A stretch of 64,000 nucleotides of DNA from Symsagittifera roscoffensis (taxonomy: Eukaryota > Xenacoelomorpha > Acoela > Convolutidae). The stretch lies in the NCBI RefSeq assembly GCF_963678635.1, contig NC_087066.1:59538312-59602311 (forward strand). Direction: 5' to 3'. Every line of letters begins with the position of its first letter. The stretch's first letter is position 1. A program made the translations under genes and the position numbers. This document shows, one piece after another, positions 47,101 to 53,920 of the stretch. Below the pieces are notes generated by a model. The model made no database searches and had not been told where the DNA came from. It saw only the letters and a program-made list of their open reading frames with translations.

Positions 47101-47114
47101 TCAAGAAGCTTTTT
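22579..47114 (-). CDS. Membrane RING-CH (MARCH-type) E3 ligase with EGF-like ectodomain, 8 exons, 5' end missing
   Basis: Eight exons (47114-46778, 35661-35539, 32672-32150, 27698-27495, 27149-26713, 25687-25136, 23741-23624, 23132-22579) join in phase to about 948 residues and a stop. Order: a lumenal/extracellular segment ending in an EGF-like module (CSGHGLCHQ joined to GECWCEVQFRGSSC), about seven hydrophobic helices, a RING-CH finger (CFIC, PCKC, HHDC, CKVC; C4HC3 spacing except one large insertion), two more helices, and an acidic Ser/Lys-rich C-tail. RING-CH proteins transfer ubiquitin from an E2 to membrane proteins, so this is predicted to act at a cell or endosomal membrane; the substrate is unknown. 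Introns are stuffed with transposons. There is no Met with a signal peptide at the 5' end, so exons are missing; candidates lie at 53746-54020. Confidence 0.85.
23205..23470. mobile_element. Partial copy of the short-TIR hairpin family
   Basis: TTGTTGAAAAAATTTCAACT, AAGCTCTTTGAATTTCTAGA, AACTTGAGAAATCTGGATCA and TTTTTTGCGCCATTTCCACG in the family order; ends missing. Lies in the intron just upstream of the last exon. Confidence 0.6.
23624..23741 (-). CDS. RING-CH gene exon, TM8
   Basis: Acceptor TGTTTAG|GCT, donor TTAG|GTTAGT. 39 codons plus one base. Encodes AQNWRLWSRWILGLSAMTAL then PFAASAVFQI: basic-aromatic entry into a hydrophobic helix. Joins in phase after ...FMIQCQ. Too short to stand out as an isolated open frame; the phase fit on both sides is the main support. 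Confidence 0.8.
24240..24700. mobile_element. Copy of the short-TIR hairpin family
   Basis: AAAGTAATGAACGCAAAG at the left; TATAAGAGTATTCACTATG then TTCATGACTC at the right (both ends slightly diverged). Internal landmarks in order, including a partial internal duplication. Confidence 0.65.
24730..25110. mobile_element. hAT-type miniature element, inverted copy
   Basis: Reverse-oriented relative of 59768-60205: GGGGGGCGGACG, then a C-run, CCCCTGCCGACCCAGAGGGT, GGCGCCAACATATAC, GCGCGCGCC-like text and GAGCGCTCAAAAACTCAATT. Outer ends decayed. It lies about 25 bp downstream of the RING-CH exon donor at 25135. Confidence 0.65.
25136..25687 (-). CDS. RING-CH gene exon: second half of the finger with long insertion
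   Basis: Acceptor TTTTTAG|GGC, donor CAG|GTATCT, 184 codons, phase 0 at both ends. Opens GDTSVVHHDCLRRWILES, giving the His and Cys of the C4HC3 finger. Then come about 155 residues, rich in Ser, Thr, Glu and Gln (e.g. SVSFSSSSLCSSRYPTYSG), before HLKCKVCNQPYEL supplies the last two cysteines. The usual gap here is about 11-25 residues. The frame is open throughout, so this looks like a real insertion rather than a misread intron. Confidence 0.85.
25803..25946 (+). other. Possible small secreted peptide ORF within an intron
   Basis: 47 residues on the opposite strand inside a RING-CH gene intron: MGRNFVRACVLFLISFFVFH (basic start, hydrophobic core), a plausible cleavage after HA, then a short polar tail with Asn-rich TTNNHRNESS. 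The layout is that of a signal peptide. There is no similarity to a known family and no promoter evidence; it could be chance. Confidence 0.25.
26455..26680. mobile_element. Partial copy of the short-TIR hairpin family
   Basis: AAACTGGGTGAAGGTAATTT, TCATTCCGCTGGGCATTTT and an end reading GTCTTCACTTCGTTCAGTAA. Sits about 30 bp past the donor of the RING-CH exon at 26713. Confidence 0.6.
26713..27149 (-). CDS. RING-CH gene exon: TM6/7 and first half of the finger
   Basis: Acceptor TTTTCAG|CC, donor AAA|GTAAGA. The first two bases need one base from the previous exon. Begins LFLFSDVAFIHFEKK (end of a helix), then VDLCVAIWFPLVLW, a Ser/Pro-rich linker, and QECFICYDSERDDAGPLIK with PCKCK: four of the eight zinc ligands, at C-x2-C and C-x-C spacing typical of RING-CH. 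Confidence 0.85.
27495..27698 (-). CDS. RING-CH gene exon: TM5 and start of TM6, GC donor
   Basis: Acceptor CTTGTAG|GT; the leading GT completes a Gly codon with the preceding G. Encodes GKKYWMRISKACFASLTLLV and a hydrophobic helix, then LSLIAQAACLLFL. The only downstream GT (after TTATTCG) leaves the wrong phase; ending at CTAG|GCAAGC gives the correct phase and a continuous helix. I therefore place a GC-AG intron here. Confidence 0.75.
27699..28900. other. Intron sequence, nothing bounded
   Basis: Part of the 4.4-kb intron. AT-rich; 28348-28530 and 30890-31010 share CAAAAACCGTTTTTGTTGAG, a further small repeat. No exon candidate that fits the phase. Confidence 0.4.
28903..29262. mobile_element. 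hAT-type miniature element, right end lost
   Basis: Left end AGGGGCGGATCTGGGATTTT with an 18-base G run; GAGCTCTCCC, CTGCGCCGCAGGC and GGGTCGGCAGGGGGTCGAAT as in the full copy at 59768. It stops at TCGAATC where the next repeat (CACCAGCCACGCGCATGCCC) begins, so the right inverted repeat is missing. Confidence 0.7.
29263..30330 (-). repeat. About 1-kb dispersed repeat, copy A, with tRNA-like module
   Basis: Matches 48472-48625 plus 49145-50150 in order: TTCTTATGTCAGGGGTGG, the AGAGGC.AAGCGGAGCTTCGC head, TTTGGCATCTACGACAAAAC, and ACATCAGATCGGGTCCAGTG. A tRNA-like block (minus strand, about 29852-29925, with CGGACC then a T-run) lies in the same place as in copy B. No coding. Confidence 0.7.
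30330..30840. mobile_element. Copy of the short-TIR hairpin family
   Basis: AAACATAGCCAATAAAAC, then CTAATGAACGCAAGTAAAC; ends CTATATAAGAGTCTTCACTA followed by CGTTCATAAGTCT. All internal landmarks are present. One of the fuller copies. Confidence 0.7.
31500..31800. mobile_element. Degraded copy of the short-TIR hairpin family
   Basis: AGAATCTTTCATAATTGATA, AAAACCGGATCAATAGATAA and TTTTTATTCTGCTGGGATCT in family order; no clear ends. The rest of the intron to 32149 shows nothing recognisable. Confidence 0.5.
32150..32672 (-). CDS. RING-CH gene exon: TM2-TM4
   Basis: Acceptor GTTTTAG|GCC, donor G|GTTAGT, 174 codons plus one. Starts AEYHKRHKPTIRDVFRLTNQ, followed by the helices LVYFFVTIATASRGFYFAI and TVYYPLILTIFSLIVCKWAE. 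A Ser/Pro-rich loop (SPETPNSRSPSANRF) follows, then SLGAFVTFNVLMYILLFLQL. Basic residues lie just before TM2. Only the last part shows up as a simple ORF because the frame upstream lacks a Met. Confidence 0.85.
32905..33070. mobile_element. Fragment of the short-TIR hairpin family, cut by a LINE
   Basis: ACTAACCAACAGACAGTAGG, AAACTCCAATTCTTCAAGTT, GATGCAACTAACCTAGTTCT; the copy breaks off where the retrotransposon remnant begins. Confidence 0.5.
33120..34960 (+). pseudogene. Non-LTR retrotransposon pol remnant
   Basis: Pieces in all three plus frames follow the order of a LINE reverse-transcriptase polyprotein. They are a leader with MFRLAKQMQ, PSDWIKRE, a block with GGRSTTDAIFLIRPLKELL, then LCADDLVISAE (the catalytic ADD motif still readable), SLGDTIYEK, YCSETWAQN and a C-terminal RGKRPTGRP segment. 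Many stops and frameshifts; no endonuclease seen, so 5'-truncated. Inserted in a RING-CH gene intron in the antisense direction. The several minus-strand frames across it (33616-34112, 34445-34657) are shadows. Confidence 0.85.
34961..35538. other. Intron remainder
   Basis: No feature beyond AT-rich sequence and decayed LINE 3' flank. Confidence 0.4.
35539..35661 (-). CDS. RING-CH gene exon: end of EGF-like module and TM1
   Basis: Acceptor TTGTAG|GGT. Reads GECWCEVQFRGSSCQTTN, completing the EGF-like cysteine pattern, then LLYYTIFACLFFLLSLISLI, the first membrane helix. Two donors are possible, both phase 0: GCA|GTATGT (end 35539) or CAG|GCAAGT (end 35527), the latter adding VCVQ. The frame differs from the longest ORF over this stretch. 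Confidence 0.8.
36168..36365 (+). pseudogene. Coding-like remnant, unidentified
   Basis: A plus-strand frame with one internal stop: ALADRICFNEYLDNELRHDR, then after the TAA TRDSKKTIIPDICKSILFAE. The composition is protein-like and hydrophilic. It lies in the intron right before the Helentron-like copy; probably a transposon protein fragment, family unknown. The minus-strand frame here is a shadow. Confidence 0.3.
36771..37515. repeat. 76-bp minisatellite, about 10 units
   Basis: Same unit as 11631-12245; starts at 36771, 36847, 36923, 36999, 37076 and so on. Two more units than copy 1. Confidence 0.9.
37690..38730. repeat. AAAT-type microsatellite with 300-320 bp higher-order repeat
   Basis: Long runs of AAATAAAT variants. 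Within them CAAACAGACCCATAATAT recurs at about 38055, 38357 and 38679, with AAAGCAAAAGTGAAATGTAC at fixed offsets, so a block of 300-320 bp is itself tandemly repeated. Minus-strand open frames full of Leu, Ile, Phe and Tyr come from the repeat and are not genes. Confidence 0.85.
39078..39944. other. Intron, repeat fragments
   Basis: Contains a composite-repeat head fragment (GTAGCTTCGCAACACTTGTG at 39321). Otherwise AT-rich with no gene. Confidence 0.4.
39945..40200. mobile_element. Left half of the short-TIR hairpin family
   Basis: ACATAGCCAATCGAAGATTG, GAGTAATGAACGCAAGTAAA, through TTTATTCCGCTGGAAATCTA; the 3' part is missing. Confidence 0.65.
40201..42024. other. Intron, no gene; composite-repeat tails
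   Basis: Two tail-type segments (GTGAACAAAGTTACTCACGG near 41440 and GTGAACAAAGTTACTGATGA near 41892) with similar flanks (AAGCATCGG/AAGCATCC, TTCTTTCGAAAA) suggest an old duplication of about 440 bp (about 41100-41500 versus 41580-41940). No coding. Confidence 0.4.
42025..42825. repeat. Composite repeat copy 3: head and short array
   Basis: Head CGGAGCTTCGCATCACTTGC then GATACAACACAAACATGAAA; TTTTTTTATGTCTCGATAAA; about three array units; closing block GACAGAGGGGTGGAGTAAAA (42668). Confidence 0.7.
43177..43240 (-). repeat. tRNA-like module, first of a duplicated pair
   Basis: Minus strand: TTGGCCTAGAGGTAACGC (A box), B-box side GGGGTTGATTCC, CGGACC, then oligo-T. The second copy is at 43741-43804. 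Confidence 0.65.
43741..43804 (-). repeat. tRNA-like module, second of a duplicated pair
   Basis: Identical in the parts I compared to the module at 43177-43240, as expected from the tandem duplication. Confidence 0.65.
43961..44689. other. Intron, no gene
   Basis: Ends of the composite repeat near 43990, then AT-rich sequence. Paired open frames on both strands at 44106-44319 and 44522-44749 have no recognisable content. Confidence 0.4.
44690..46020. repeat. Composite repeat copy 4: array of about 163-bp units
   Basis: Opens AGGCCCAGCTAACGCTGGAG. The phrase ATTTGGCAGGATAG or its variants recurs at about 44932, 45098, 45239, 45403, 45566 and 45728, giving 141-166 bp spacing. Ends GTAGACAGAGGGTTCAATTA and TGTATGCAGGCACAGAAG. 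Confidence 0.8.
46290..46560 (-). repeat. Tandem pair of tRNA-like modules, about 119-bp period
   Basis: AAACAGGCCCTGATCAGATT then CGAACCCAG.ACCTTTGCTGT occurs at 46362 and 46482, each preceded by GGAAT.(C/T)TTCCCGTTTGAAAA. On the minus strand this is a B box (GGGTTCGAATC) followed by CAGGGCC and an oligo-T run; only the second copy keeps the A-box side (about 46540-46560). Confidence 0.75.
46778..47114 (-). CDS. RING-CH gene exon: ectodomain and start of EGF-like module
   Basis: Acceptor CACCAG|A, donor CAG|GTTAGT. 112 codons after one leading base. Hydrophilic start (LDHSSQYVNSDYYREKDDFG), then TLDELATVAKVIIAPNDF, and finally APCFTNCSGHGLCHQ, the first half of a tenascin-style EGF module. 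The open frame runs back to a TAA at about 47156, and an internal ATG at 47101 exists, but without a signal sequence; more 5' exons are expected. Confidence 0.75.
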
Positions 47115-47159
47115 CTGGTGACAATTGAAGAGCAGCAGTTTGTAGGAAGAAAGTTTTAA

Positions 47160-48471
47160 GAAGCAAAGACAACTGTCATCAATTTTGCTTCTATTTGCCT
47201 CGGAGGTGGAATTGTTGACTTGCATTTAGAGCCTGAAATAAATCACACCGACGATATTTTGACAACCAGCATGGTGAAGCATAGTTAATGCATATTGTCA
47301 AAGTTCAAAGATGTTTGCGCAGAATCGTATAAAATTTTAGGCAAAGTGAAAAATAACCTCAGAAAAGGCTTCGAAGTAAAAAGTTAACAAAGGCTAATTG
47401 GCGCCATTATACTCAGAACTGAAAAAAATCATCAAATTAAAAAAAACTGAGGAAGCGCTGCTTTCATCATTAAAACATGGGGCAGGGCCTTAAAAGACTT
47501 CCGCCTGAAAAGAAAAAGCTTCTTTCTGTTCTCTCAAAAAATTTCAAATTCCATCCAACAGCAATTAATAAAAGGGTGAAGAAATTCAAATCACTATGTT
47601 GAGTCAAAACAGTGAATCAAACTGATTGTTAAGTGAAGAGAAAAGATTTTCACTTGAATTCCTGTGGAATTTAAAAAGGTTCAATTAAACAAAGGGCCTG
47701 AGCGCAATTTTGAAAGTAAATAAATTAAGCTTACGTCACTCAATCTTTATTCAATCTAAATTCCAACTGATTTTGAGGCAGAACAATCAAAATGACCTTT
47801 ATTGATTATGGAGACCAACTGATTTTGAAGCAAAAATTCAAAATGACCTGAGTTGCGCGGTTGCATGGTATTAAAAACTGCGCCACGAGGTTCTTTTGGT
47901 CATAACCGTTTCAAATACAATCTTTCCTTTGGAAGGGACAGCCGAGGAAAATATAAGTATAATTCATTCAATGCCAGCTTTGCAAAGATAACACATTACT
48001 TATAATCAAAATACCTGATTGCAGAAAAACGCGGAATTCGAAATTCAGGCTTGGTTAGACCGACCAAACAAAAAATCGATCATCTCTCTTTGTTCAGAGA
48101 AGCTGCACTGGGACATGTATAAGAAAAGCTGCCTGAAATCTGTACCAAAGAACCTCGAATAATTGTTTAAAAAACAATACTCCGTGCGCCACCACTATAC
48201 AACCACTACTCGTTGGAGAAAACCAACCCAGTTGGTTTCCCATCACTAGTCAAAACGAACAATTTTCAGATGCTTTCATGGCTATGTCGCATGCATGGCG
48301 CATTGCCATTATCCAACTCATTATTTTATAGCACTTTCACGTAATGAAGAAAAGAAGCATCTCTTTGCAGTGAAATATATAAATGATTTATCGATGCGTT
48401 TAAGTTCAGGTGACAAAGCGGAACTGAGCCATATCCTAAGATGGTCAGTTAAGATTAATTGAAATTTACAA
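47160..48471. other. Unassigned region upstream of the ectodomain exon
   Basis: No exon in the phase needed. 47760-48450 is less AT-rich, with repeated CCAACTGATTTTGA.GCA phrases at 47764 and 47817, but no recognisable protein or element. Confidence 0.35.
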
Positions 48472-50150
48472 TCACCAGTCACGCGCATATCCATTTCTTA
48501 TGTCAGGGGTGGTTTTAACCACTAAAAATCACCTGCCACACAACCAGATTTATTCACATAGAGGCGAAGCGGAGCTTCGCATCACTTGCGATACAATGCA
48601 AGCACAGCATTGCAAGCTAGCGAATAAACAATACGGAAACAATCTAATAAAAAAATTTTTTTTGAAAACATGAAAACATAGCCAACCGAAGATTGGCAAA
48701 GAGTAATGAACGCAAGTAAACATAAAAAAACACTGAATTTGTTTTAAAAATCTCAACTTTCGAATTTCAAAGAAAAAACCCTTTAAGCTCATAGAATTTC
48801 TAGAAAAATTTATGATTGGCGCTTTTTTTGACAACATTAACCCAACTTGAGAAAACTGGATCAACAGGTAAAGTTTTTATTACTCTGAAAAACTAAAACT
48901 TAAATTCCACTTTCGCAACTAGAAATCGGTCACATTTTTTTGCAACATTTCCACGTTCATATTAGGAGAGTGCAATTTACGTCACTTTCAGCAGATGAAT
49001 TTCAATTGAACTCAAAAAGTGCATTGTACCTAAGTTTATCAATATTTTATGACTTTCCTGGAAAAAAATTGCAAGACCTATATCAGAGTCGTCACTACGT
49101 TCATTACTCTTAATCAAAAATATTCAAGAAACACAACAAACAGCATAAAATATATCTTTAGTTTTTTCACAAGCTGTCAATAAAACCGACAATGCATTCA
49201 TTGGGCCAAAAGCAGCCGCTCTAAGCCGCTCATTAAGCCGAAAACAAAAAACGCCATGAAAAATTGTTGACATAACTTTTGAGCATTTAGGTTGTGACGC
49301 TTTGAAGTTTTGAAAGACAAAACAGCTGATTTTTTTAATCAATCAATTTTTGCCCTTGAAGCGACTCAATCGAAGTAAATAAGCCGATAAAACAAACCTA
49401 AAACATTATGGCCGAATGAAGCTTTTAAGCGAAACAACAAAAAGAAAATATGCAAAGTTAGGGCTATTGAATTTATAAATTAAAGAATTACATCAACATC
49501 TTTGGCATCTACAACAAAACCTGTTGCGCACACTAGAATTCTACAATTTCTCAACTAAGCGGACAAATTATAAGCAGACAAACAGGAGTCCGACAAATCA
49601 ACTTTTCCAGATTTTTTTTTTCAAATTTCATACAAACTGAAAAAACAAGGTCCGGCCTTAGGATGAAAAGACAACCGCGTTTCGTCGAGGCCAAGTGGTG
49701 AAAAGTCTCGAAAAAGCTACAGTTCACTAATAAAGTAACTTCAATTTTTCAAATTGAGATGTTAAAAAAGTCTTGTTCCCGATTACAAGACAGCTGCTTT
49801 CGCAAGTGTACGCAGACCTCTTGCAAAAGCTTTCAAAGCTAAACAAAGTTCCGATAACTAAATTGGTGTAAAGATCATCTCCTGGAGGTTTTATGACGAC
49901 AAATTAAAGGAAAGGAAATTGCATTCGACTTTTTAACCTTTTCCTACCCATAATCAGATACGACGAAAAACATCAGATCGGGTCCAGTGATACATCAAAA
50001 CCAAGCGCTTTCAATTGTGATAACAAGAAAATAAATAGAATTCTCTCTTGAACACCGCAATTCAAGGCAACTAAGCCGATATAACATAAGCCGAAACCAT
50101 TCAATCCGAATAAACTTCTAGCGAACAAAAAAATATATGGTAAATGATAA
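48472..50150 (-). repeat. About 1-kb dispersed repeat, copy B, split by a miniature element
   Basis: 48472-48625 and about 49145-50150 together match 29263-30330. The break contains a short-TIR hairpin element. A degraded tRNA-like module lies at about 49650-49705 (minus). Confidence 0.75.
48660..49115. mobile_element. Short-TIR hairpin family, best complete copy
   Basis: Left: ACATAGCCAACCGAAGATTG, then AGAGTAATGAACG (48701 region). Right: CGTTCATTACTCT (about 49098-49110), the exact 13-bp inverse. Just inside the right end TATATCAGAGTCGTCACTA could pair AGAGT with ACTCT to form a hairpin. No ORF. Absent from the matching place in copy A of the host repeat. Confidence 0.8.
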
Positions 50151-50720
50151 AGCATAGCCATACGAAGATTGGAAAAAAGTAATGAACGCAAGTAAACATG
50201 GGAGCGGTGGTGAATTTCTTACGTCTCCGCCTCTCAATCGAAAGGTCGGATGTTCGAGGCCCATCAAGATCCGTGCTCGTTGCTTGAGGGTGAGGCAACA
50301 TTAACCCGCCCAGAAAAACAACCGATAAAATTGCATGTAATACTTAAGCAGAGGCACAACAGCGGTTCGCAGTGAAGAGCTGTACAGCTCGTATGTTGGT
50401 CTTTTCCCTCGTGGATAAATGGTCTTAACATAAAAAAACACTAACTTTGTTGAAAATATCGCAACCTTCGAATTTCAAAAAAAACTCAAATTTCACTACC
50501 GAAACCAGAAATCGTTCGTTTTTTTGCGCCATTTCCACGTTCGTATTTGGAGTGTGCTTTTTACGTCACTTTAGGCAGATAAATTTCAATTGAACTCAAA
50601 AAGTGCATTCATTGCACAACTGTAGTTATCAGAGGATTTTAGGACTTTTTCCTGAAAAAAAAAACAGAACAAAATCACCACGACCTATATAAGAGTCTTC
50701 ACTACGTTCATTACTCTTAA
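50150..50720. mobile_element. Short-TIR hairpin family copy interrupted by a SINE
   Basis: Left part 50153-50199 (CATAGCCATACGAAGATTGG, AAGTAATGAACGCAAGTAAA); right part 50423-50715 resumes at AAAAAAACACTAACTTTGTT and ends AGTCTTCACTACGTTCATTA. The gap holds the SINE. Confidence 0.8.
50200..50422 (+). repeat. tRNA-derived SINE, copy 2 (complete)
   Basis: GGGAGCGGTGGTGAATTTCT...CGAAAGGTCGGATGTTCGAG: same head as 7978. About 220 bp, with a 3' part (GCAGTGAAGAGCTGTACAGC) missing from copy 1. Flanks TAAACAT and TTAACAT form a probable 7-bp target duplication. Confidence 0.8.
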
Positions 50721-51236
50721 AAATCAGGGCTGAAAAATTTGATAACTATAATGATAAATCAAAATGATTTTTAAGTGCAGTTAAATGTACACGCTGTGGC
50801 AACTAAGCCGACAAAATATAAGTAGACAACAAAATATAAGTATTCCTTCCAATTGCCTTGTAGGTGACACTTAGTGTTTCTTTGGAGCAACTTTAAGTAG
50901 TGCCAGCAAGTTTTTTAAGTAAATTTAAATCTTTTTTGTTAGCCACAGGTCATAGCGTAGTATACAGGTCTCTAGGCCAAGTGGTCAAAGCTCTCGTGCT
51001 ATGGCTCACTTATAAAACAAGCAAGGAAAGCAAGTAAGATTTGTAGGAAAAGTTCTTCAGGGGATAAAAAGTCTAGTTCATGATTACAAGACACTTTCGC
51101 TTTCAAGGGTAAACATCGAATGAAAAAAACTATACGACTTTGGGCTACTTTGAGCGATTCCGCCTAGAAAATTATATCAGCACTTTTCACCGATGCCCTA
51201 ACTATGTAACAAGTCGAAACTTCCAGACGTTTACGC
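50721..51236. other. Repeat tails, no gene
   Basis: Composite-repeat tail pieces (CAACTAAGCCGACAAAATAT; an A-box-like TTGGCCTAGAGAC on minus at about 50968-50985; TAGTTCATGATTACAAGACA). The stretch just before 51237 may be earlier hAT transposase, too decayed to read. Confidence 0.4.
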
Positions 51237-51370
51237 GCCGCTGCACGGTATTCCACTGCTGAACAATCCTTCTCGACTTGAACACTGCTCAAAAACTAAT
51301 TGCAATCTAACGTTAAGGAAGATCACTTATCGAGTCTGGATGTGGCACATCACCAAAATAATTCAGTAAA
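51237..51370 (+). pseudogene. hAT transposase C-terminal remnant
   Basis: One plus-strand frame with two stops reads AARYSTAEQSFST, then LLKN, LQSNVKEDHLSSLDVAH. This follows the hAT C-terminal dimerisation pattern (SSA.AERSFS.LK.IK..LRS.M...RL..L). Too short and broken to function. It may be the decayed relative of the transposase that moved the miniature hAT elements, but no link is shown. Confidence 0.65.
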
Positions 51371-51800
51371 AATGTTTTTTTCCGATACAAAAAGACCATT
51401 TTATAACAAGATGTTGATAGAAAAAAAAAGAAGTCAGGTTTATGAAAACTAAGCTGAAACAATTAGTCATAGTTTCATAACTTTGGCTCGGATGATGTAT
51501 ATAGACAGCCTTGGAAAACCTTGATAATCAATGAACGAGCGTCAGCTAAGGTGAAAAAATTTGGATAGACCCACATTTAGCTGCAAATAAAACTGTACTC
51601 AAAAACATTTCAAGTTTCTGAAATCAAATTCCTAAGATCCATCCCTCCCGAAGAAAAAAATTTGAAAATTCGCCCTAGGAACTACGCAACATCAGTTCAC
51701 AAACCCGATAAAATATAAACAAAACCCATTTAGTAAAAAATAAATCAGTGTTGGTAATTTAAAAAACAGAACGACCTTCGCAACCTTCAAATGTAATTTA
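51371..51800. other. Non-coding spacer
   Basis: No gene or bounded repeat. Confidence 0.35.
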
Positions 51801-52470
51801 AATCAGTGGCCCAGCCAAAGCTGGAGGTACCTGATTGATATTTTCTAGAACATGTTTTAGTAATACGGGATGAAATGATTTACTATCCAAGTCCGAAATT
51901 TTAGTGATTTCTCTACTTAAATAACTAAGTCGGCCCTAGTGTAGGCCACTTACCTACTACACCTTACAAATGAACTCAAAATAAAACAAATTTTTCCGCA
52001 ACCAATTCCCGCAAAAATTTTGGAAAACTGCGACAAATTCATAACATCTTTTCTAACACATATAAAAGAGTAGATGATTCCCAGGAAAAAAGTTCACAAC
52101 CGCTTTATTTGATTGAGCCCTTAGCCTCATTTTCGGCAGGCTAGTTTTTAAGAAGCAAAAAAATCACCAAAATAACCAAATTTGACTTTTCTGAGTGTTA
52201 TAGTTTTCTGTAGAGGAAATAGGGCGTACCAACTTGTGCAACAAAGAAGCACACAATCTGTTATTTTGATTGAAGCATTAAGCTGAGAATTGGCAGGTTA
52301 GTTTACCAGAAAAGTCGAAGCTTCTGAAAAACGGCCAGAAGTCAATTTTTTCTGTAAAAGTTAAGGGGTATCCGCTTATAGAGGCAGCCTTCCCACCTGA
52401 CATTTTAGTCAATTGAAACCAAAATCTGAGGTTTGAGAAGGCTAGATTTTAAAAAAACATTTTGACACAG
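51801..52470. repeat. Composite repeat copy 5: short array
   Basis: AGTGGCCCAGCCAAAGCTGG, then units with GATTGAGCCCTTAGCCTCAT, TTTTCGGCAGGCTAG and GACTTTTCTGAGTGTTATAG at about 165 bp spacing. Confidence 0.65.
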
Positions 52471-53110
52471 AGGCAAAGCGGAGCTTCGCACTACTTGCGA
52501 TACAGCATAAAAATGAAAAAAAAAACCATTAGAAGTCGGAAAAAAACCAAAGTTTATATTTTCGTTTATCTCGAGACAAGTTCATTCTAGGCACACATTT
52601 GAACATTCCAGAAATTTGAACATAATATTAGCAAAGCAACAAAAATAACGAAGAGGATACGAAGCCGACAATCTTTTTACAGACAAAAGCTGAGCTGAAA
52701 TAAAAATGATTTTACAAAAAAAACCTCAAGAAATAAAGTCCTACCTGAAATTACAATGCTTGCACTTGCAACTATGACGGAAGTTCTTTACAGCACACAA
52801 AAAATCAGTGATGTGGCAACTAAGCCGAAAATCTTTGAGCAGATACCAGTTGTACCAAAAATGATATTTTGCATTTTTTAAAATCTTTCAAGTCCTCGTG
52901 AAACTAGAATTAACAAGACTTGCACATGCAACTACAATCAAATATGCTCTCAGCACAAAAAAATCAGTGATCGGTCAACTAAGCCGACAATATTCGAGCA
53001 CAAACCAACGGCACCGCAAAAACAATTTTTTTTAGACTTTTCTTGAAAAAAACCGAAACAAAAAATCATCGCGACCTATATAAGACTCTTAACTACGTTC
53101 ATCGACTCAT
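52471..53110. repeat. Composite repeat head followed by two 160-bp-class units
   Basis: Head AGAGGCAAAGCGGAGCTTCG (52467); units with GATGTGGCAACTAAGCCGAA and TTGCACTTGCAACTATGACG as in 14290-14830. Ends in a fragment of the short-TIR hairpin family (CTATATAAGACTCTTAACTA, 53075). Confidence 0.6.
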
Positions 53111-53745
53111 AAAAAAATGGCATGCTCTCGCATTCGAAAGTTTGATTCTTCGCAACACAACACCGCTCTTTACCACCACACTACTGGACCCACATTTTCA
53201 TGAAAATTAACTTAATTAATAAAGCAAGCCATCAATATATTTAACTCTCAAGTGATTCTGTTAAACCAGTCGTTAACCCGAAAAAATTCTAATTCCAGTT
53301 TGATACCGCTTTCTAATTGCAGGCGTAAACTTCGAGGGGCATAAACTTTATTACAGAAAAATTGGGGTAGCCGCTTCCATTGAACCTAAAAACTCACAAA
53401 AAAAACGGGTCAAACACAATTTTTCCTCGCACAATTTTTCGAAGGCTGTAGAAATGTTCTGAAAAGATCTCTTGGTCTAACGAAGTCTTTACCAAGGTCA
53501 CATTTCAATAACTGATGAGGATAATGCGCCGCGGCGTAAGAAGCATTGACTAACAACCAAAACTAATTTTATTTGTCTGACAAGCAAACCACGCTCTTAA
53601 AAATCTAGCAAACAATTATGCTATCAGATGCCGCAAGAGTTTTTTTTATGTAGTTAACTTAGAAAACACGCTCGCCAAAAAAAATCACCGTCGAATTGCA
53701 AACTCGGCAATAAACTTGAACGAATGAAAACATTTATTTGTCTAC
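53111..53745. other. Mixed repeat fragments
   Basis: Composite tail (TGTTAAACCAGTCGTTAACC, 53262) and half an array unit (53330-53450). No gene. Confidence 0.4.
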
Positions 53746-53796
53746 CTCGCATCTCGATGGTATACTTTTTGGGGTCTGTGAGTTCCGAGACGATAA
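53746..53796 (-). CDS. Possible 5' exon of the RING-CH gene (51 bp)
   Basis: Acceptor TGTTAG|TT, donor CGAG|GTAGAC. Encodes IVSELTDPKKYTIEMR plus a split Gly. It joins in phase to the candidate exon at 53921-54020. It does not join directly to the exon at 47114 (phase 1 against a need for phase 2), so at least one exon is missing between them, or it belongs to another gene. Confidence 0.45.
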
Positions 53797-53920
53797 CTAA
53801 CATTTTCGCAAAAAAAAAAAATTGGTCTTCCAAATAAAATCTACAAAATAGCACAGCAAGCGAAAACTAGCAAGTATTATGCCTGATTGAACAAACTTCA
53901 AGCATAGCAGATAAGATAAC

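Noticed and set aside
53505-53560. CTGATGAG followed by a GC-rich stem and GAAGC, like a hammerhead ribozyme core
   Set aside because: The required CGAAA box and closing stem are absent.
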